A stretch of DNA of 49,958 nt from Gammaproteobacteria bacterium (GCA_002731575.1 PCCE01000052.1:1-49958); one strand, 5' to 3'; numbered from the stretch's first letter, positions 16,698 through 25,836 are shown. The notes: a model not told the origin generated them from the letters alone. Translations and numbers: made by a program.

Positions 16698-17580
16698 TCG
16701 CCTAGTCAGCCTGCGCCATCGTCAGCGCCATCGTCAGCGCCATCGTCAGCGCCGTTGTCTCTTATTGCCGCTGCTATGCACGCTGCTAGCTCTGGCGGCG
16801 ACGGCTGATGCCTCTACCGAGGATGCAAACCTTGCCCTCAAATACCGTATCTATGTCTTGGGTTTACCCACGGTGTTCGATGCTGCGCTAAGTGTTAAGC
16901 GAACTGTTGCAGATGACCAAGGAAGCGAAAAAGTGGTTGTTACCAGTACTTTGGAAAACTGGCTGGTAAGTAATTTTCATCGTAGCGAGTTGACCCTCAA
17001 GGACTGTCGTTATCGGCCCCAGCGCTACCACAATTATGGCTTTAGTCCCGGCTGGCGCTTCGACGATACCGTGGAGTACGACTGGGATAACTTGCAGGCC
17101 AGTTATCGGGGTGAGTTGCAGCGGCCGGGTCAGAAGGAAGGTGTGTATCAGGAGTTCGAACACCGGCTAGAGGATCCCGCCACAGCCGGTGCCTATGTCG
17201 ACAAGCTTAGCCAAGTTTTTGTTATGGGTTGTCACTTTGACGCAGCCGAAGACGATCAGCCACTGTTACTCAACTATTTGGACGATACCCTTGGCCGCTA
17301 TCGGGTGCGCGTGGTGCAGCGCGGCAAAATGCTGCGGGTGGCAGGGCGGGACTATGCAACCCTGCAGGTACAATCAGCACCCTTTGAGGCGACGCCGGGC
17401 AGTATTCATCGTCGAGTGAACTATTGGCTGGTACCCGAGCTAGGGTATTTACCTGCGCTGATCAAAACCAAGTTGGGCAGCCTGCCACTGACCGTAAAGT
17501 TAGTTGATCTTGTTCCAGTTCCAGTCCCAGTCCCAGTTCCAGTTCCAGCTACCGCTTACGCTCCCACTCCGCCCCAGTAA
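16684..17580 (+). CDS. DUF3108-like exported protein with terminal coding repeats
   Basis: The 298-residue protein has an arginine-rich N terminus made of three RHRQ repeats, then a hydrophobic signal core (LLLPLLCTLLALAATADA, likely cleaved near residue 43), and a periplasmic beta-rich body beginning with ALKYRIYVLGLPTVFDAALSV. The body fits the DUF3108 family of periplasmic proteins of unknown function. It ends with six Val-Pro repeats and a short Pro/Thr tail. Both repeats come from short DNA repeats that keep the frame (12-bp units at 16714-16753, 6-bp units at 17512-17547). It starts inside the DUF1232 gene without a clear ribosome-binding site. The extended signal n-region is unusual, and the start could lie further in. 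Confidence 0.7.
   Translation: MTTASRLVSLRHRQRHRQRHRQRRCLLLPLLCTLLALAATADASTEDANLALKYRIYVLGLPTVFDAALSVKRTVADDQGSEKVVVTSTLENWLVSNFHRSELTLKDCRYRPQRYHNYGFSPGWRFDDTVEYDWDNLQASYRGELQRPGQKEGVYQEFEHRLEDPATAGAYVDKLSQVFVMGCHFDAAEDDQPLLLNYLDDTLGRYRVRVVQRGKMLRVAGRDYATLQVQSAPFEATPGSIHRRVNYWLVPELGYLPALIKTKLGSLPLTVKLVDLVPVPVPVPVPVPATAYAPTPPQ
16714..16753 (+). repeat. 12-bp tandem repeat, three units plus four bases
   Basis: CGCCATCGTCAG occurs three times in tandem (16714-16725, 16726-16737, 16738-16749), then CGCC. In the reading frame of the DUF3108-like gene it encodes (RHRQ)3 in the n-region of the signal peptide, so copy-number change would alter length and charge, not frame. Confidence 0.9.
17512..17547 (+). 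repeat. 6-bp tandem repeat GTYCCA x6
   Basis: Six units of GTTCCA or GTCCCA encode (Val-Pro)6 near the C terminus of the DUF3108-like gene. It is frame-neutral. Confidence 0.9.
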
Positions 17581-17712
17581 CGTAATCGACCCATTCTGTG
17601 CGTTAGACCTTGCTGGGAATTTACGCCAGTATCTCTGCCTGCGCCGCTCCGTTAAGGTGAGGGGAAAATTTGTGACGGCGAGCGTTAATCCAAAAAGTTT
17701 GGGGAGAAAACC

Positions 17713-19323
17713 ATGGACTTTCATTTTGCGTCAGCCTTTGAACAGGTAGCGGACAAGTTTCCCAATCGTATAGCCACTATCTCTGACGATAAATCGCTGA
17801 GCTGGAAGGACTTTGAACGTCGTGCATCATGTATTGCCAGTCTGCTCGAAGAGCATGGTCTGGGACCTGACTCCAAGGCCGGTTTGTACCTGCACAATTG
17901 CAGTGAGTATCAAGAGGCACAGTTCGGTATTTTCAAAGTGGGTGGCTGCCCGATCAACGTCAACTATCGCTACAAGTCTGACGAGTTGGTGTACTTACTC
18001 GACAACAGCGATGCGGAAGCCGTATTTTTTCAGTCCTGTTATGCCATGCGTATTTGGGAAATTCGTGACCGACTGCCCAAGGTAAAGCTTTTCGTGCAAA
18101 TTGATGACGGCACCGAGTCCTTACTCAAAGGCGCACAGGATTACGAGCGTGCGATCCGCACCCACAAGCCGCTGCCTCGACGGCCGCAGAATCCGCAAGG
18201 CGTTTACATGCTCTATACCGGCGGCACTACAGGCATGCCCAAGGGGGTTATGTATCCAGTTGGTGGCTTCGCCCAGTACTTTCTTGCGGCTGGGGCGCAA
18301 GGGCTAGAACTTGAACCGCCAGAGAATTTGGCGGCCTATGGCGACTTTCTTGACCAGATAAGCGCGCCGCCCGTTAGCCTGCCAGCGTGTCCGCTTATGC
18401 ATGGCACCGGCGTTTGGTTGGGCAGCTTTGCGCCCATGCTCCTGGGCGGTACCGTGGTCACCACCTCTAAGTTGGGCCTCAATCCGGATGCCCTGTTGGC
18501 CATGGTAGAAGACCATCGGGTCACTGACTTGGTTATTGTTGGTGACGCTTTCGCTCGGCCTATTTTAGCTGCGTTGGATGATGCAGAAAAACGCGGCACT
18601 CCCTATCGCATCGAATCGCTTAAGCAAATTTCCTCCAGCGGTGTGATGTGGAGCCAAGAGATCAAACAGGGCCTGCTGCGTCATCATGACATGGTGCTCG
18701 CTGACCTTATGGGGTCTACCGAAGGCGGCATGGGCAGTTCAGTAACGACCCGGGAAGCTACCGCCAGCACGGCAAAATTTGAGCTAAGCGACGGCGTGGC
18801 AGTGATCACAGACGACGACCGATTGGTGCAGCCAGGGTCTGGTGAGATGGGCAAAATTGCTACATCGGCCTTCGTACCGCTGGGTTATTACAAAGACGAA
18901 GAAAAATCAGCCGCTACTTTCCGCGAAGTGAACGGCGTGCGTTACAGTTTTCCAGGCGACTACGCGACGGTCGCCGCAGACGGTACGATTACCCTGCTTG
19001 GTCGTGGCAGTGTGTGTATTAACACCGGCGGTGAAAAAGTATTTCCTGAAGAAGTGGAAGAGGCGGTAAAACGCCACAGCCTTGTTGAAGATTGTCTTGT
19101 TGTAGGACTACCAGACGAACGCTTCGGTGAGCGTGTGGTGGCCGTTACCTCCTTGTACGACGCAGCGGAAGTTGCTGCGGAAGATATTATTACTTTCGCT
19201 GCCGATCACTTGGCGGGGTATAAGCTACCCCGTCAGATCCTCATTACCGATGTCGTGCGCCGCGCACCTAACGGTAAGGCCGACTACAAGTGGGCCAAGG
19301 CTTATGCAGAAAAAAATCAATAA
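17713..19323 (+). CDS. Acyl-CoA synthetase (AMP-forming, FadD19-like branch)
   Basis: A 536-residue ANL-superfamily ligase that activates a carboxylic acid to its CoA thioester through an acyl-AMP. The P-loop-like motif YTGGTTGMPKG is at 168-178, MGSTEGG is the adenine-binding A5 motif, PGDYATVAADGTITLLGRG holds the hinge Asp region, and APNGKADYKW near the C terminus supplies the catalytic Lys. The YTGGTTGMPKGVM form, instead of the common YTSGTTG, is characteristic of the branch containing mycobacterial FadD19, which acts on steroid side chains; that resemblance is from memory of motifs only. GGGGAGAAAACC precedes the ATG. It is followed after 28 bases by a CoA-transferase gene, probably in one operon. 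Confidence 0.88.
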   Translation: MDFHFASAFEQVADKFPNRIATISDDKSLSWKDFERRASCIASLLEEHGLGPDSKAGLYLHNCSEYQEAQFGIFKVGGCPINVNYRYKSDELVYLLDNSDAEAVFFQSCYAMRIWEIRDRLPKVKLFVQIDDGTESLLKGAQDYERAIRTHKPLPRRPQNPQGVYMLYTGGTTGMPKGVMYPVGGFAQYFLAAGAQGLELEPPENLAAYGDFLDQISAPPVSLPACPLMHGTGVWLGSFAPMLLGGTVVTTSKLGLNPDALLAMVEDHRVTDLVIVGDAFARPILAALDDAEKRGTPYRIESLKQISSSGVMWSQEIKQGLLRHHDMVLADLMGSTEGGMGSSVTTREATASTAKFELSDGVAVITDDDRLVQPGSGEMGKIATSAFVPLGYYKDEEKSAATFREVNGVRYSFPGDYATVAADGTITLLGRGSVCINTGGEKVFPEEVEEAVKRHSLVEDCLVVGLPDERFGERVVAVTSLYDAAEVAAEDIITFAADHLAGYKLPRQILITDVVRRAPNGKADYKWAKAYAEKNQ

Positions 19324-19351
19324 GCGTGACAACTCGAATTAGGAGTTTGAT

Positions 19352-20572
19352 ATGACAGCCGAGCAAAATCAGGGGCCTTTGGCCGGTGTGCGGGTTATAG
19401 ACCTCACCAGTATGATCTCCGGTCCGGTGGCCACTATGATGCTGGCAGACCAAGGAGCCGACGTTATTAAAGTTGAGGCACTGGACGGTGACTTGGTGCG
19501 CGGTGCCGGGGCAACGCGCTCGGGTATAACCTCTACCTTTATATCCTCCAATCGCTCCAAACGCGCCTTGGCCATCGACTTGAAATCCGCCGCCGGTGTG
19601 GCTGCGCTGAAGAAGCTGCTGCAAACCGCCGACGTCATGGTGCAGAATTTTCGCCCCGGGGCGATAGAACGCATGGGTTTCGGCGAAGACGTAGTACGCG
19701 CCTTGAACCCGGATATTGTCTACGTTTCCATCAGCGGTTTTGGCGATAGCGGCCCCTATGCCCATCAACGGGTCTATGACCCAGTGATTCAGGCCCTGTC
19801 GGGCTTGGCGGCAATACAGGCCGACGGCGAAACCGGCCGACCAAAAATGATTCGTACCATCATTCCAGATAAAACCACGGCGGTGACTGCAGCCCAAGCC
19901 ATTACTGCAGCGCTGTTCTCCCGCGAGCGCACCGGCGAGGGCCAGCATATTCGGCTAGCCATGCTCGACACCATGGTCGCCTACCTGTGGCCCGAGGGCA
20001 TGGGTGGTTTCACGCTGGTGGGTAAGGAAGTGAAAAACGCTCGGGCCCAGCTGTCGCCAGACCTCATTTTTCAGACCACCGACGGCTACATTACGGCTGG
20101 GGCCATGAGCGACAAAGAATGGAGGGGTCTGTGTACCGCATTAGGTCACACCGAGTGGTTGGATGATCCGCGCTTTTTGACCGTTAATGATCGCGCCGTT
20201 AATGCCACCGACCGTCTTGCCTTAACCGGCGAAGTATTGGCCACCAATACCTGTGCTTATTGGCTTAAGCGTCTAGACGCCGAAGGCGTTCCTTCTGCTC
20301 CAGTGCTGTCGCGTGAAGAAGTTATCAGCCATCCGCAGATTCAGGCCAACGACCTGATTCACGAATACGATCACCCCATAGCCGGGCGTATTCGTCAGCC
20401 CCGCCCCGCTGCACGCTTTGACCGCACCCCGGCAGAGATACAGCGACCGGCACCGGGTCTGGGTGAGCACAGTGCAGAAATTTTGTCCGAGTTGGGCTAT
20501 AGCGAGGAACAAATCAACGCCTTGGTAGCGGACGGCGTGTTGGGTGTAATGGCGGATCCGAACATCGGGTGA
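19352..20572 (+). CDS. CaiB/BaiF family (class III) CoA-transferase
   Basis: Class III CoA-transferases move CoA between carboxylates and form an Asp-anhydride on the enzyme. The 406-residue product begins with LAGVRVIDLTSMISGP and contains LADQGADVIKVE, SNRSKRALAIDLK, NFRPGAIERMG, VYVSISGFGDSGPY and IIPDKTTAVTAAQAI, where Asp173 is the likely nucleophile. AGGAG precedes the ATG. It lies 28 bases after an acyl-CoA ligase and 104 bases before the convergent MFS pseudogene. The context suggests activation of a non-standard carboxylic acid for beta-oxidation-like breakdown; racemases of the same fold (alpha-methylacyl-CoA racemase) are the main alternative. Confidence 0.88.
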   Translation: MTAEQNQGPLAGVRVIDLTSMISGPVATMMLADQGADVIKVEALDGDLVRGAGATRSGITSTFISSNRSKRALAIDLKSAAGVAALKKLLQTADVMVQNFRPGAIERMGFGEDVVRALNPDIVYVSISGFGDSGPYAHQRVYDPVIQALSGLAAIQADGETGRPKMIRTIIPDKTTAVTAAQAITAALFSRERTGEGQHIRLAMLDTMVAYLWPEGMGGFTLVGKEVKNARAQLSPDLIFQTTDGYITAGAMSDKEWRGLCTALGHTEWLDDPRFLTVNDRAVNATDRLALTGEVLATNTCAYWLKRLDAEGVPSAPVLSREEVISHPQIQANDLIHEYDHPIAGRIRQPRPAARFDRTPAEIQRPAPGLGEHSAEILSELGYSEEQINALVADGVLGVMADPNIG

Positions 20573-20676
20573 GATGACCTTCCAAGGCTTGAGATGTGAG
20601 CTGGATTCCGCCGCCCGCTTGTTACGGGTCAATCCTGCCCGACCTATCCCCGGCTAGATCTATCTCGTTAGGTTGT

Positions 20677-22000
20677 TCAAATGACAGCGGCTTCGGCTTT
20701 ATGACGTAAGCGCTCACGGCGTCCACCTACCGCGATAAAGAACGGTCCGAGACAGCAAATGGCCATTAGCCCGGCAAGTACTTGGAAGGCGAGCTGATAG
20801 CTGCCGGTTTGGTCGTAAATCAAACCTGCGATGGGTGAGGCCAGTAGCGCCCAAGGCATTTCAACAAATCGTAGGAGACCGGCCGCACTGCCAAAAGAGC
20901 GGCTGCCTAAGGTGCTGGATATGGCAAAGGTGCGCAGTGGCGACATACCCGAGTAACCGAAGCCGTACAAGCAGCCTGCCAGCACTGCCGCTATGGTTGA
21001 GTTGGCGGCGCCAAACAATAGTAGCGCCGCGCCCTGACAGATTAGCGCCAACCAAATGCTCACCCGTGCGCCAAGGAAATCGGAGAGCCAGCCAACAACC
21101 GGTTTGCCGAGGGCGGCGAATAGTGCGGTAATGGATAACACCATGGCCGCGCTTTCGCCGCTTAGGCCAATGTCCTTTAGGTGCGAAAACAGATGCAGCA
21201 TGACCGCGGCAAAAACACAGAACATTGCGCCGAAGATTACACTGATAGCCCAAAACCCCTTATGCGTAAGCATTTGCTTGGTGCTCCAAAGTAAGCTGTC
21301 TTCTGCAATGTCGATCATCTCTTCTGGGTGATCGTCGACATATTGCTGGCCGTCACGTACCTCACCAATTTCTGCCGGTCGGTCGCGCATAAACAGATAG
21401 ACCGCCGGGAACAACGCGAGAGCAGTGGTTGCGCCAAAGACTAAGTAGGCGTTGCGCCAGTCGATGGCGTCAATCATGCCGTTGACCAAGGGTGGCATCA
21501 CGATGCCGGAGATGGACGCACCCATGACAGCAAAAGCAATGGCCCGGCCGCGCCAGTGGTCAAACCAATTCATCACCGTGCGGTGCCAAACCTGACCGCC
21601 CATGGTGGCCATGCCCAGTCCCATACAGAGGCTGACGACAAAGTAGAACTGAAGCAAGCTGGCAACATAGGCCAGCAGAACATAGGAACAGGCGACAATT
21701 GCAATGCCGCCAATCAGGACTTTCTTTGGCGACCCGTAGTCCAAATAGCGACCTAAATAGGGGGCAATAACCGCACCGGTAATAACGGCGCAGGAAAAGC
21801 CCATAAATGCTGAAGCGGTTGCCGTCGTCTAGGGTATTCGCCAAGTGAGGTAAGAAAAGGCCACGCGAATAGGAATAAAAGCCGGTGCCGAGGAAGCCGA
21901 GTAGGGCCGAAACGGCAACGATAACCCAGCCGTAGAACCACTGCCGTTGTTCGCCACTGTTGTTGTTTTTGCTACTAATACAGCCCCCAATTCTCAGCAT
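20677..22000 (-). pseudogene. MFS transporter, frameshifted
   Basis: Two minus-strand frames together make one major facilitator of about 440 residues. The N-terminal part (from ATG 22000) reads QWFYGWVIVAVSALLGFLG ... GLFLPHLANTLDDGNRF; the C-terminal part (20677-21804 and a little upstream) continues MGFSCAVITGAVIAPYLGRY, the DRPAEIGE loop, then six more membrane helices. The break lies between about 21804 and 21828; removing one base near there restores the frame. Either the gene is dead, or a single-base sequencing error or a phase-variable form was captured. The only in-frame ATG codons at the start come from a 7-bp repeat (21995-22036), and no ribosome-binding site is visible. Similar monocarboxylate-type MFS proteins occur next to CoA ligases, so it may once have imported the substrate of this cluster. 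Confidence 0.75.
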
Positions 22001-22036
22001 GCAGCATGCAGCATGCAGCATGCAGCATGCAGCTTG
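21995..22036. repeat. 7-bp tandem repeat CAGCATG, five perfect units plus one variant
   Basis: CAGCATG repeats at 21995, 22002, 22009, 22016 and 22023, with CAGCTTG at 22030. On the minus strand each unit carries an ATG, so start codons are offered in all three frames at the 5' end of the MFS gene. A heptanucleotide unit shifts frame when it slips. Confidence 0.92.
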
Positions 22037-22230
22037 CGCGGTCACCGCAATTTATGAAGGCGAAGAGCAAGGCGCTAAGCCAGTCAGCATAGCGCAAATT
22101 GACCGGCGGTGAATTTCGCCTACTGCCAGAGACTTTTGCCAACCCAGGCAGGCCGCGGCTATGTCAGTTGAAATCTCGGTGATAGACTGAAAGTCGAAGA
22201 AGGAAAAGCTACGCGGAGGAGAAACGCACC

Positions 22231-23886
22231 ATGGCGATGCAACATACGCCCCTACTGATGTCCAACATCTTGGACCGCGGCGCCCAGGTCGCGCCTAACG
22301 AAGAAATTGTTACCCTCACTGAGAACGGTGTGCGTCGTCAGACCTACAAGCAGTCTCGGGACCGCTCGCACCAACTTGCCCATGCGTTGGCAGGCGCTGG
22401 CATTAAGGTCGGTGACCGAGTAGGTACCTTTATGTGGAATGGCTCGCGCCACTTAGAGGCCTATCACGCCTGCGCCGGCATGGGTGCAGTACTGCACACC
22501 CTCAATGTTCGGCTATCGGAAAAAGACCTTGAGTACATTGTTAACCATGCCGAAGACCAAATCATTATTGTCGACGCCGACGTGCTGCCCTTACTGGAAA
22601 ACCTCAAAGCCAAGATCCCAACGGTGCGTAAAGTCATTGTTGCCACCGAAGAGGGCTTCGAGGGCTGGTCTACCGAGCTACCGGACGCAGTTGACTATGA
22701 GGCCTTTATTGCCGGCCATCCAACCACCTATGAATGGCCGCAAATAGATGAAAATTCGCCAATGGGCCTGTGCTATACCAGCGGCACCACGGGCAACCCT
22801 AAGGGTGTGGAATACGAACATCGTTCCCAGTATTTGCACACACTTACTCAATGCATGACAGACTCCATGGGCCTGACGGGCACGGATACTGTTTGCGGCA
22901 TCGTGCCGATGTTCCATGCCATGGGCTGGGGTATACCTTGGTCTGCGCTGATGCTGGGCTGCAAGCAGGTTATGCCGCATCGGTTCATGGACCCTGCGCG
23001 ACTGCTCGATCTGATGGTTAGCGAAAAGGTCACCTTGTCCGCCGGGGTGCCAACTATTTGGCAGGGCGTTAAGGGTTTGTACGAAGCGAACCCAGATGCC
23101 TACGACTTGTCCTCCCTGTCGCGTCTGACCTGTGGTGGCAGCTCGCCGCCGCCGTCGCTGATTCGCTGGTTCTGGGATGAACTCGGCGTAGAAATGATTC
23201 AGGGCTGGGGTATGACGGAAACCTCACCCTTGGCCACTTTGTCGCGCCGCGTCATGAAGCGTTCTCAACTGTCTATTGGTGAAGATCAGCAGTTTGAAAA
23301 CGTCGCCAAAGCGGGTTTGTTAATGCCCGGACTGGAACTGGATATCTTTGACGAAGAGTTCAACCGACTGCCACACGATGGCGAAACCGTGGGCGAAATT
23401 TTGGTCCGCGGACCATGGATTTGTTCCGAGTACTTTAATAATCCGCAGCCGGATAAGTTTCATGACGGCTGGCTGATTACCGGTGACGTGGGCAAGATCG
23501 ATCCAGAGGAGTATTTGATCATCGCCGATCGCTCTAAGGACTTGGTCAAGAGCGGTGGCGAATGGATTTCGTCGGTAGATTTAGAGAATCATATTGTCGG
23601 TGTGTCCGGCGTGGCCCAAGCCTGTGTGGTCGCACAGCCACATCCAAAGTGGGACGAACGCCCGGTGGCCTTGGTGATCCTTGATGCAGGCGCAGAAGTC
23701 AGCCCACAGGTAATTTTGCAGCACTGTGAAAGCGCCTTTGCAAAGTGGCAATTGCCGGACGAAATTCTATTTGTCGATTCGATACCGCTGACCTCCACCG
23801 GCAAAATGGATAAGAAAGTCGTACGTGCAGATTTGGAGTCCAAGGGCTACCAACTACCATCGCTGCGAGGTGAGTCTGCGGGTTAA
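22231..23886 (+). CDS. Fatty-acyl-CoA ligase (AMP-binding, medium/long-chain type)
   Basis: A 551-residue ANL ligase: YTSGTTGNPKG at 182-192, QGWGMTETSPL (adenine motif), TGDVGKIDPEEYLIIADRSKDLVKSGGEWIS (hinge region and A8), and TSTGKMDKKVVR with the catalytic Lys near the C terminus. The sequence agrees with the AlkK-like medium- and long-chain fatty-acid ligases. GGAGGAG upstream of ATG 22231 marks the start. It is divergent from the MFS pseudogene and ends in a strong terminator at 23906-23934, so it may be transcribed alone. It is the second acyl-CoA ligase in 6 kb and clearly distinct from the first, so the two probably activate different acids. Confidence 0.9.
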   Translation: MAMQHTPLLMSNILDRGAQVAPNEEIVTLTENGVRRQTYKQSRDRSHQLAHALAGAGIKVGDRVGTFMWNGSRHLEAYHACAGMGAVLHTLNVRLSEKDLEYIVNHAEDQIIIVDADVLPLLENLKAKIPTVRKVIVATEEGFEGWSTELPDAVDYEAFIAGHPTTYEWPQIDENSPMGLCYTSGTTGNPKGVEYEHRSQYLHTLTQCMTDSMGLTGTDTVCGIVPMFHAMGWGIPWSALMLGCKQVMPHRFMDPARLLDLMVSEKVTLSAGVPTIWQGVKGLYEANPDAYDLSSLSRLTCGGSSPPPSLIRWFWDELGVEMIQGWGMTETSPLATLSRRVMKRSQLSIGEDQQFENVAKAGLLMPGLELDIFDEEFNRLPHDGETVGEILVRGPWICSEYFNNPQPDKFHDGWLITGDVGKIDPEEYLIIADRSKDLVKSGGEWISSVDLENHIVGVSGVAQACVVAQPHPKWDERPVALVILDAGAEVSPQVILQHCESAFAKWQLPDEILFVDSIPLTSTGKMDKKVVRADLESKGYQLPSLRGESAG

Positions 23887-23905
23887 CCCCTACGCAACGC
23901 ACACG

Positions 23906-23934
23906 GGGATGTTGGTACCAGCATCCCTTTTTTT
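23906..23934 (+). terminator. Rho-independent terminator
   Basis: GGGATGTTGG (23906-23915) pairs with CCAGCATCCC (23918-23927), ten pairs including one G-U wobble, followed by seven T (23928-23934). It lies 20 bases after the acyl-CoA ligase stop. Confidence 0.88.
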
Positions 23935-23985
23935 ATCCGCAGCGTTTTATTGCCGCAGCATTTACGCCTCGCAAAAAGGAAGCCC

Positions 23986-25803
23986 ATGTTAGATAACCCT
24001 AGTGGCCAGCACTTCGAAGCAGCCCATCGGCCCACCGGATTGCATCACTCGGTGCCAAAACACCACAGCGCTGATCCGTTTGCTTGTCCGTGCTGCGCCA
24101 ATGTCTTTGCCGAAACTCTGCGGCTGAGCAGTATAGATCTAGCTGAGCAGGCTCGGCGCACGCCCAAGGCCCCAGACCGTGCAGCCCCAGCGCCTTTTTT
24201 GGTGACAGGTGCGCAACTGATCACCATGAATGCAGCAGCACCTGCAGCCGAGGCTATGTTGGTCGAAGAGGGCCGCATCGCTTGGGTAGGTATTCTGGAT
24301 GATATGCCCGAGGCCGCCGAGGGTAAGGCGCGCCTAGACCTCAAAGGCAAGGTCGTAGTGCCGGGATTTGTAGAACCCCATATGCACCTGCCACCGCTGG
24401 CCATGATGCATGGGTTTTCTAATATTGGTCCCAATCGTTTCGATAGCACCGAGCAGGCCTTGGCGCAGTTGGCCGAGGATGCGGCAAATACGCCAAAGGG
24501 CGAATGGGTAGTGGGGCGTCAGTTTGATCCCTCTTTGCAGCATGGCCCCGACTATTTGACCAAGGATATGCTCGATGCCGTTAGCACAGACCATCCGGTC
24601 TTCGTCTATAACACCTCACTGCACCTAGGTTACTGCAACTCGGTGGCGTTGACCCTTGCGGGCATAGACGCCACAACCCCAGATCCTCAAGGAGCGGAGA
24701 TTGGGCGTGATGCGCAGGGTAATCCCAATGGTGTGCTCAAGGCCGGTCCCGCTATGGCGTTAGTGGTGCGCCACAACACTAAGCTCAAGCACGGCAACAT
24801 TGCTGAGGGTTGTTTGAGCGTGCTGAGGCAAGCTAATGCGGTGGGAATCACCATGCTTTGCGATCAGGGCACGGGCATGTTTCAGGGCATCAAGGAGCTC
24901 GAGGTATACCAGAGCATGCGCGAAAGTGGCCGCATGACTGCTCGCTTTCGCTACAGCGTTAGTCAGGCCATGGCCCAGCGCTGGGACGAAGCCAAGCTGC
25001 TCTGGGGTGAGGGCGACGAATGGGTGCGGCGCACCGGCTGGAAAATTGTCTCCGATGGATCGAATCAGGGCCGCACCGGGCTGCAGCGCGAGGCCTTTAT
25101 CGGAATCGACGGCGACAACGCCCACGGCATGGCCTATATCGAAAAAGCAGAGCTAGATGCAGCAGTAGAAACCCGGCTGCGGCAGGGGTGGGCCGTATGT
25201 GTTCACGCCAACGGAGACGCAGCCATTGATCGGGCCTTAGACGCCTTTGCCAAGGCTAAGGCCAAGGGTTTGGACCCTGCGGCCATGCGCTGTCGGATCG
25301 AGCACTGCAGTATCTTGCACGACGAACAAATTGAACAAATGGCCAAGCTTGGTTTGTCCCCAAGTTTTTTGATCGGTCATGTGCATTATTGGGGTAAGGC
25401 CTTTGTAGAGGATATTTTTGGTTTGGAGAAAGCCTCCAAACTCGACCGCACCGGTGCCTGCGAAGATCAGGGTATCCGCTGGAGTTTGCATTCCGATGAC
25501 CCAGTAACCGAAATGAATCCCCTGCGCTGTATGGAAAATGCCGTGGTGCGCAACATGTGGCGGAGCGATGAACTGCTATCGCCAGAAGAGCGGGTACCCG
25601 CAGCGGCAGCCCTGCGGGCTATGACCATTGATGCGGCATGGCAGTGTCATTCAGATCACGAGGTGGGCAGTCTTGAAGTGGGTAAATTCGCTGACTTTGT
25701 GGTGCTCGATCAGGACCCCTTAACCATAGCCCCTGAAGGCTTGGGAAGCATTGAGGTGTTGCAAACTTGGGTTGGCGGTGAACAAGTCTACGGTGACAGC
25801 TGA
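23986..25803 (+). CDS. YtcJ-type amidohydrolase with N-terminal Cys motif
   Basis: A 605-residue amidohydrolase-3 family protein. The metal-dependent TIM-barrel core starts near residue 70 (FLVTGAQLITM) and shows PGFVEPHMHL (His132, His134), KIVSDGSNQGRTG, VHANGDAAIDRALDAF, RIEHC, SLHSDDPVT and the C-terminal GSLEVGKFADFVVLD strand. Members hydrolyse amides or cyclic amides of unknown identity. The first 65 residues are extra: they contain histidine-rich stretches and a CPCC motif (Cys34, 36, 37) before the barrel. The frame opens at TTG 23950, but ATG 23986 with AAGGAAG upstream is preferred. There is no signal peptide, so it is probably cytoplasmic. It sits downstream of a terminator, so it has its own promoter. 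Confidence 0.86.
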   Translation: MLDNPSGQHFEAAHRPTGLHHSVPKHHSADPFACPCCANVFAETLRLSSIDLAEQARRTPKAPDRAAPAPFLVTGAQLITMNAAAPAAEAMLVEEGRIAWVGILDDMPEAAEGKARLDLKGKVVVPGFVEPHMHLPPLAMMHGFSNIGPNRFDSTEQALAQLAEDAANTPKGEWVVGRQFDPSLQHGPDYLTKDMLDAVSTDHPVFVYNTSLHLGYCNSVALTLAGIDATTPDPQGAEIGRDAQGNPNGVLKAGPAMALVVRHNTKLKHGNIAEGCLSVLRQANAVGITMLCDQGTGMFQGIKELEVYQSMRESGRMTARFRYSVSQAMAQRWDEAKLLWGEGDEWVRRTGWKIVSDGSNQGRTGLQREAFIGIDGDNAHGMAYIEKAELDAAVETRLRQGWAVCVHANGDAAIDRALDAFAKAKAKGLDPAAMRCRIEHCSILHDEQIEQMAKLGLSPSFLIGHVHYWGKAFVEDIFGLEKASKLDRTGACEDQGIRWSLHSDDPVTEMNPLRCMENAVVRNMWRSDELLSPEERVPAAAALRAMTIDAAWQCHSDHEVGSLEVGKFADFVVLDQDPLTIAPEGLGSIEVLQTWVGGEQVYGDS

Positions 25804-25836
25804 GTGTTAGTGAGCCTGCCCTGAGCGCCGAGGTGA

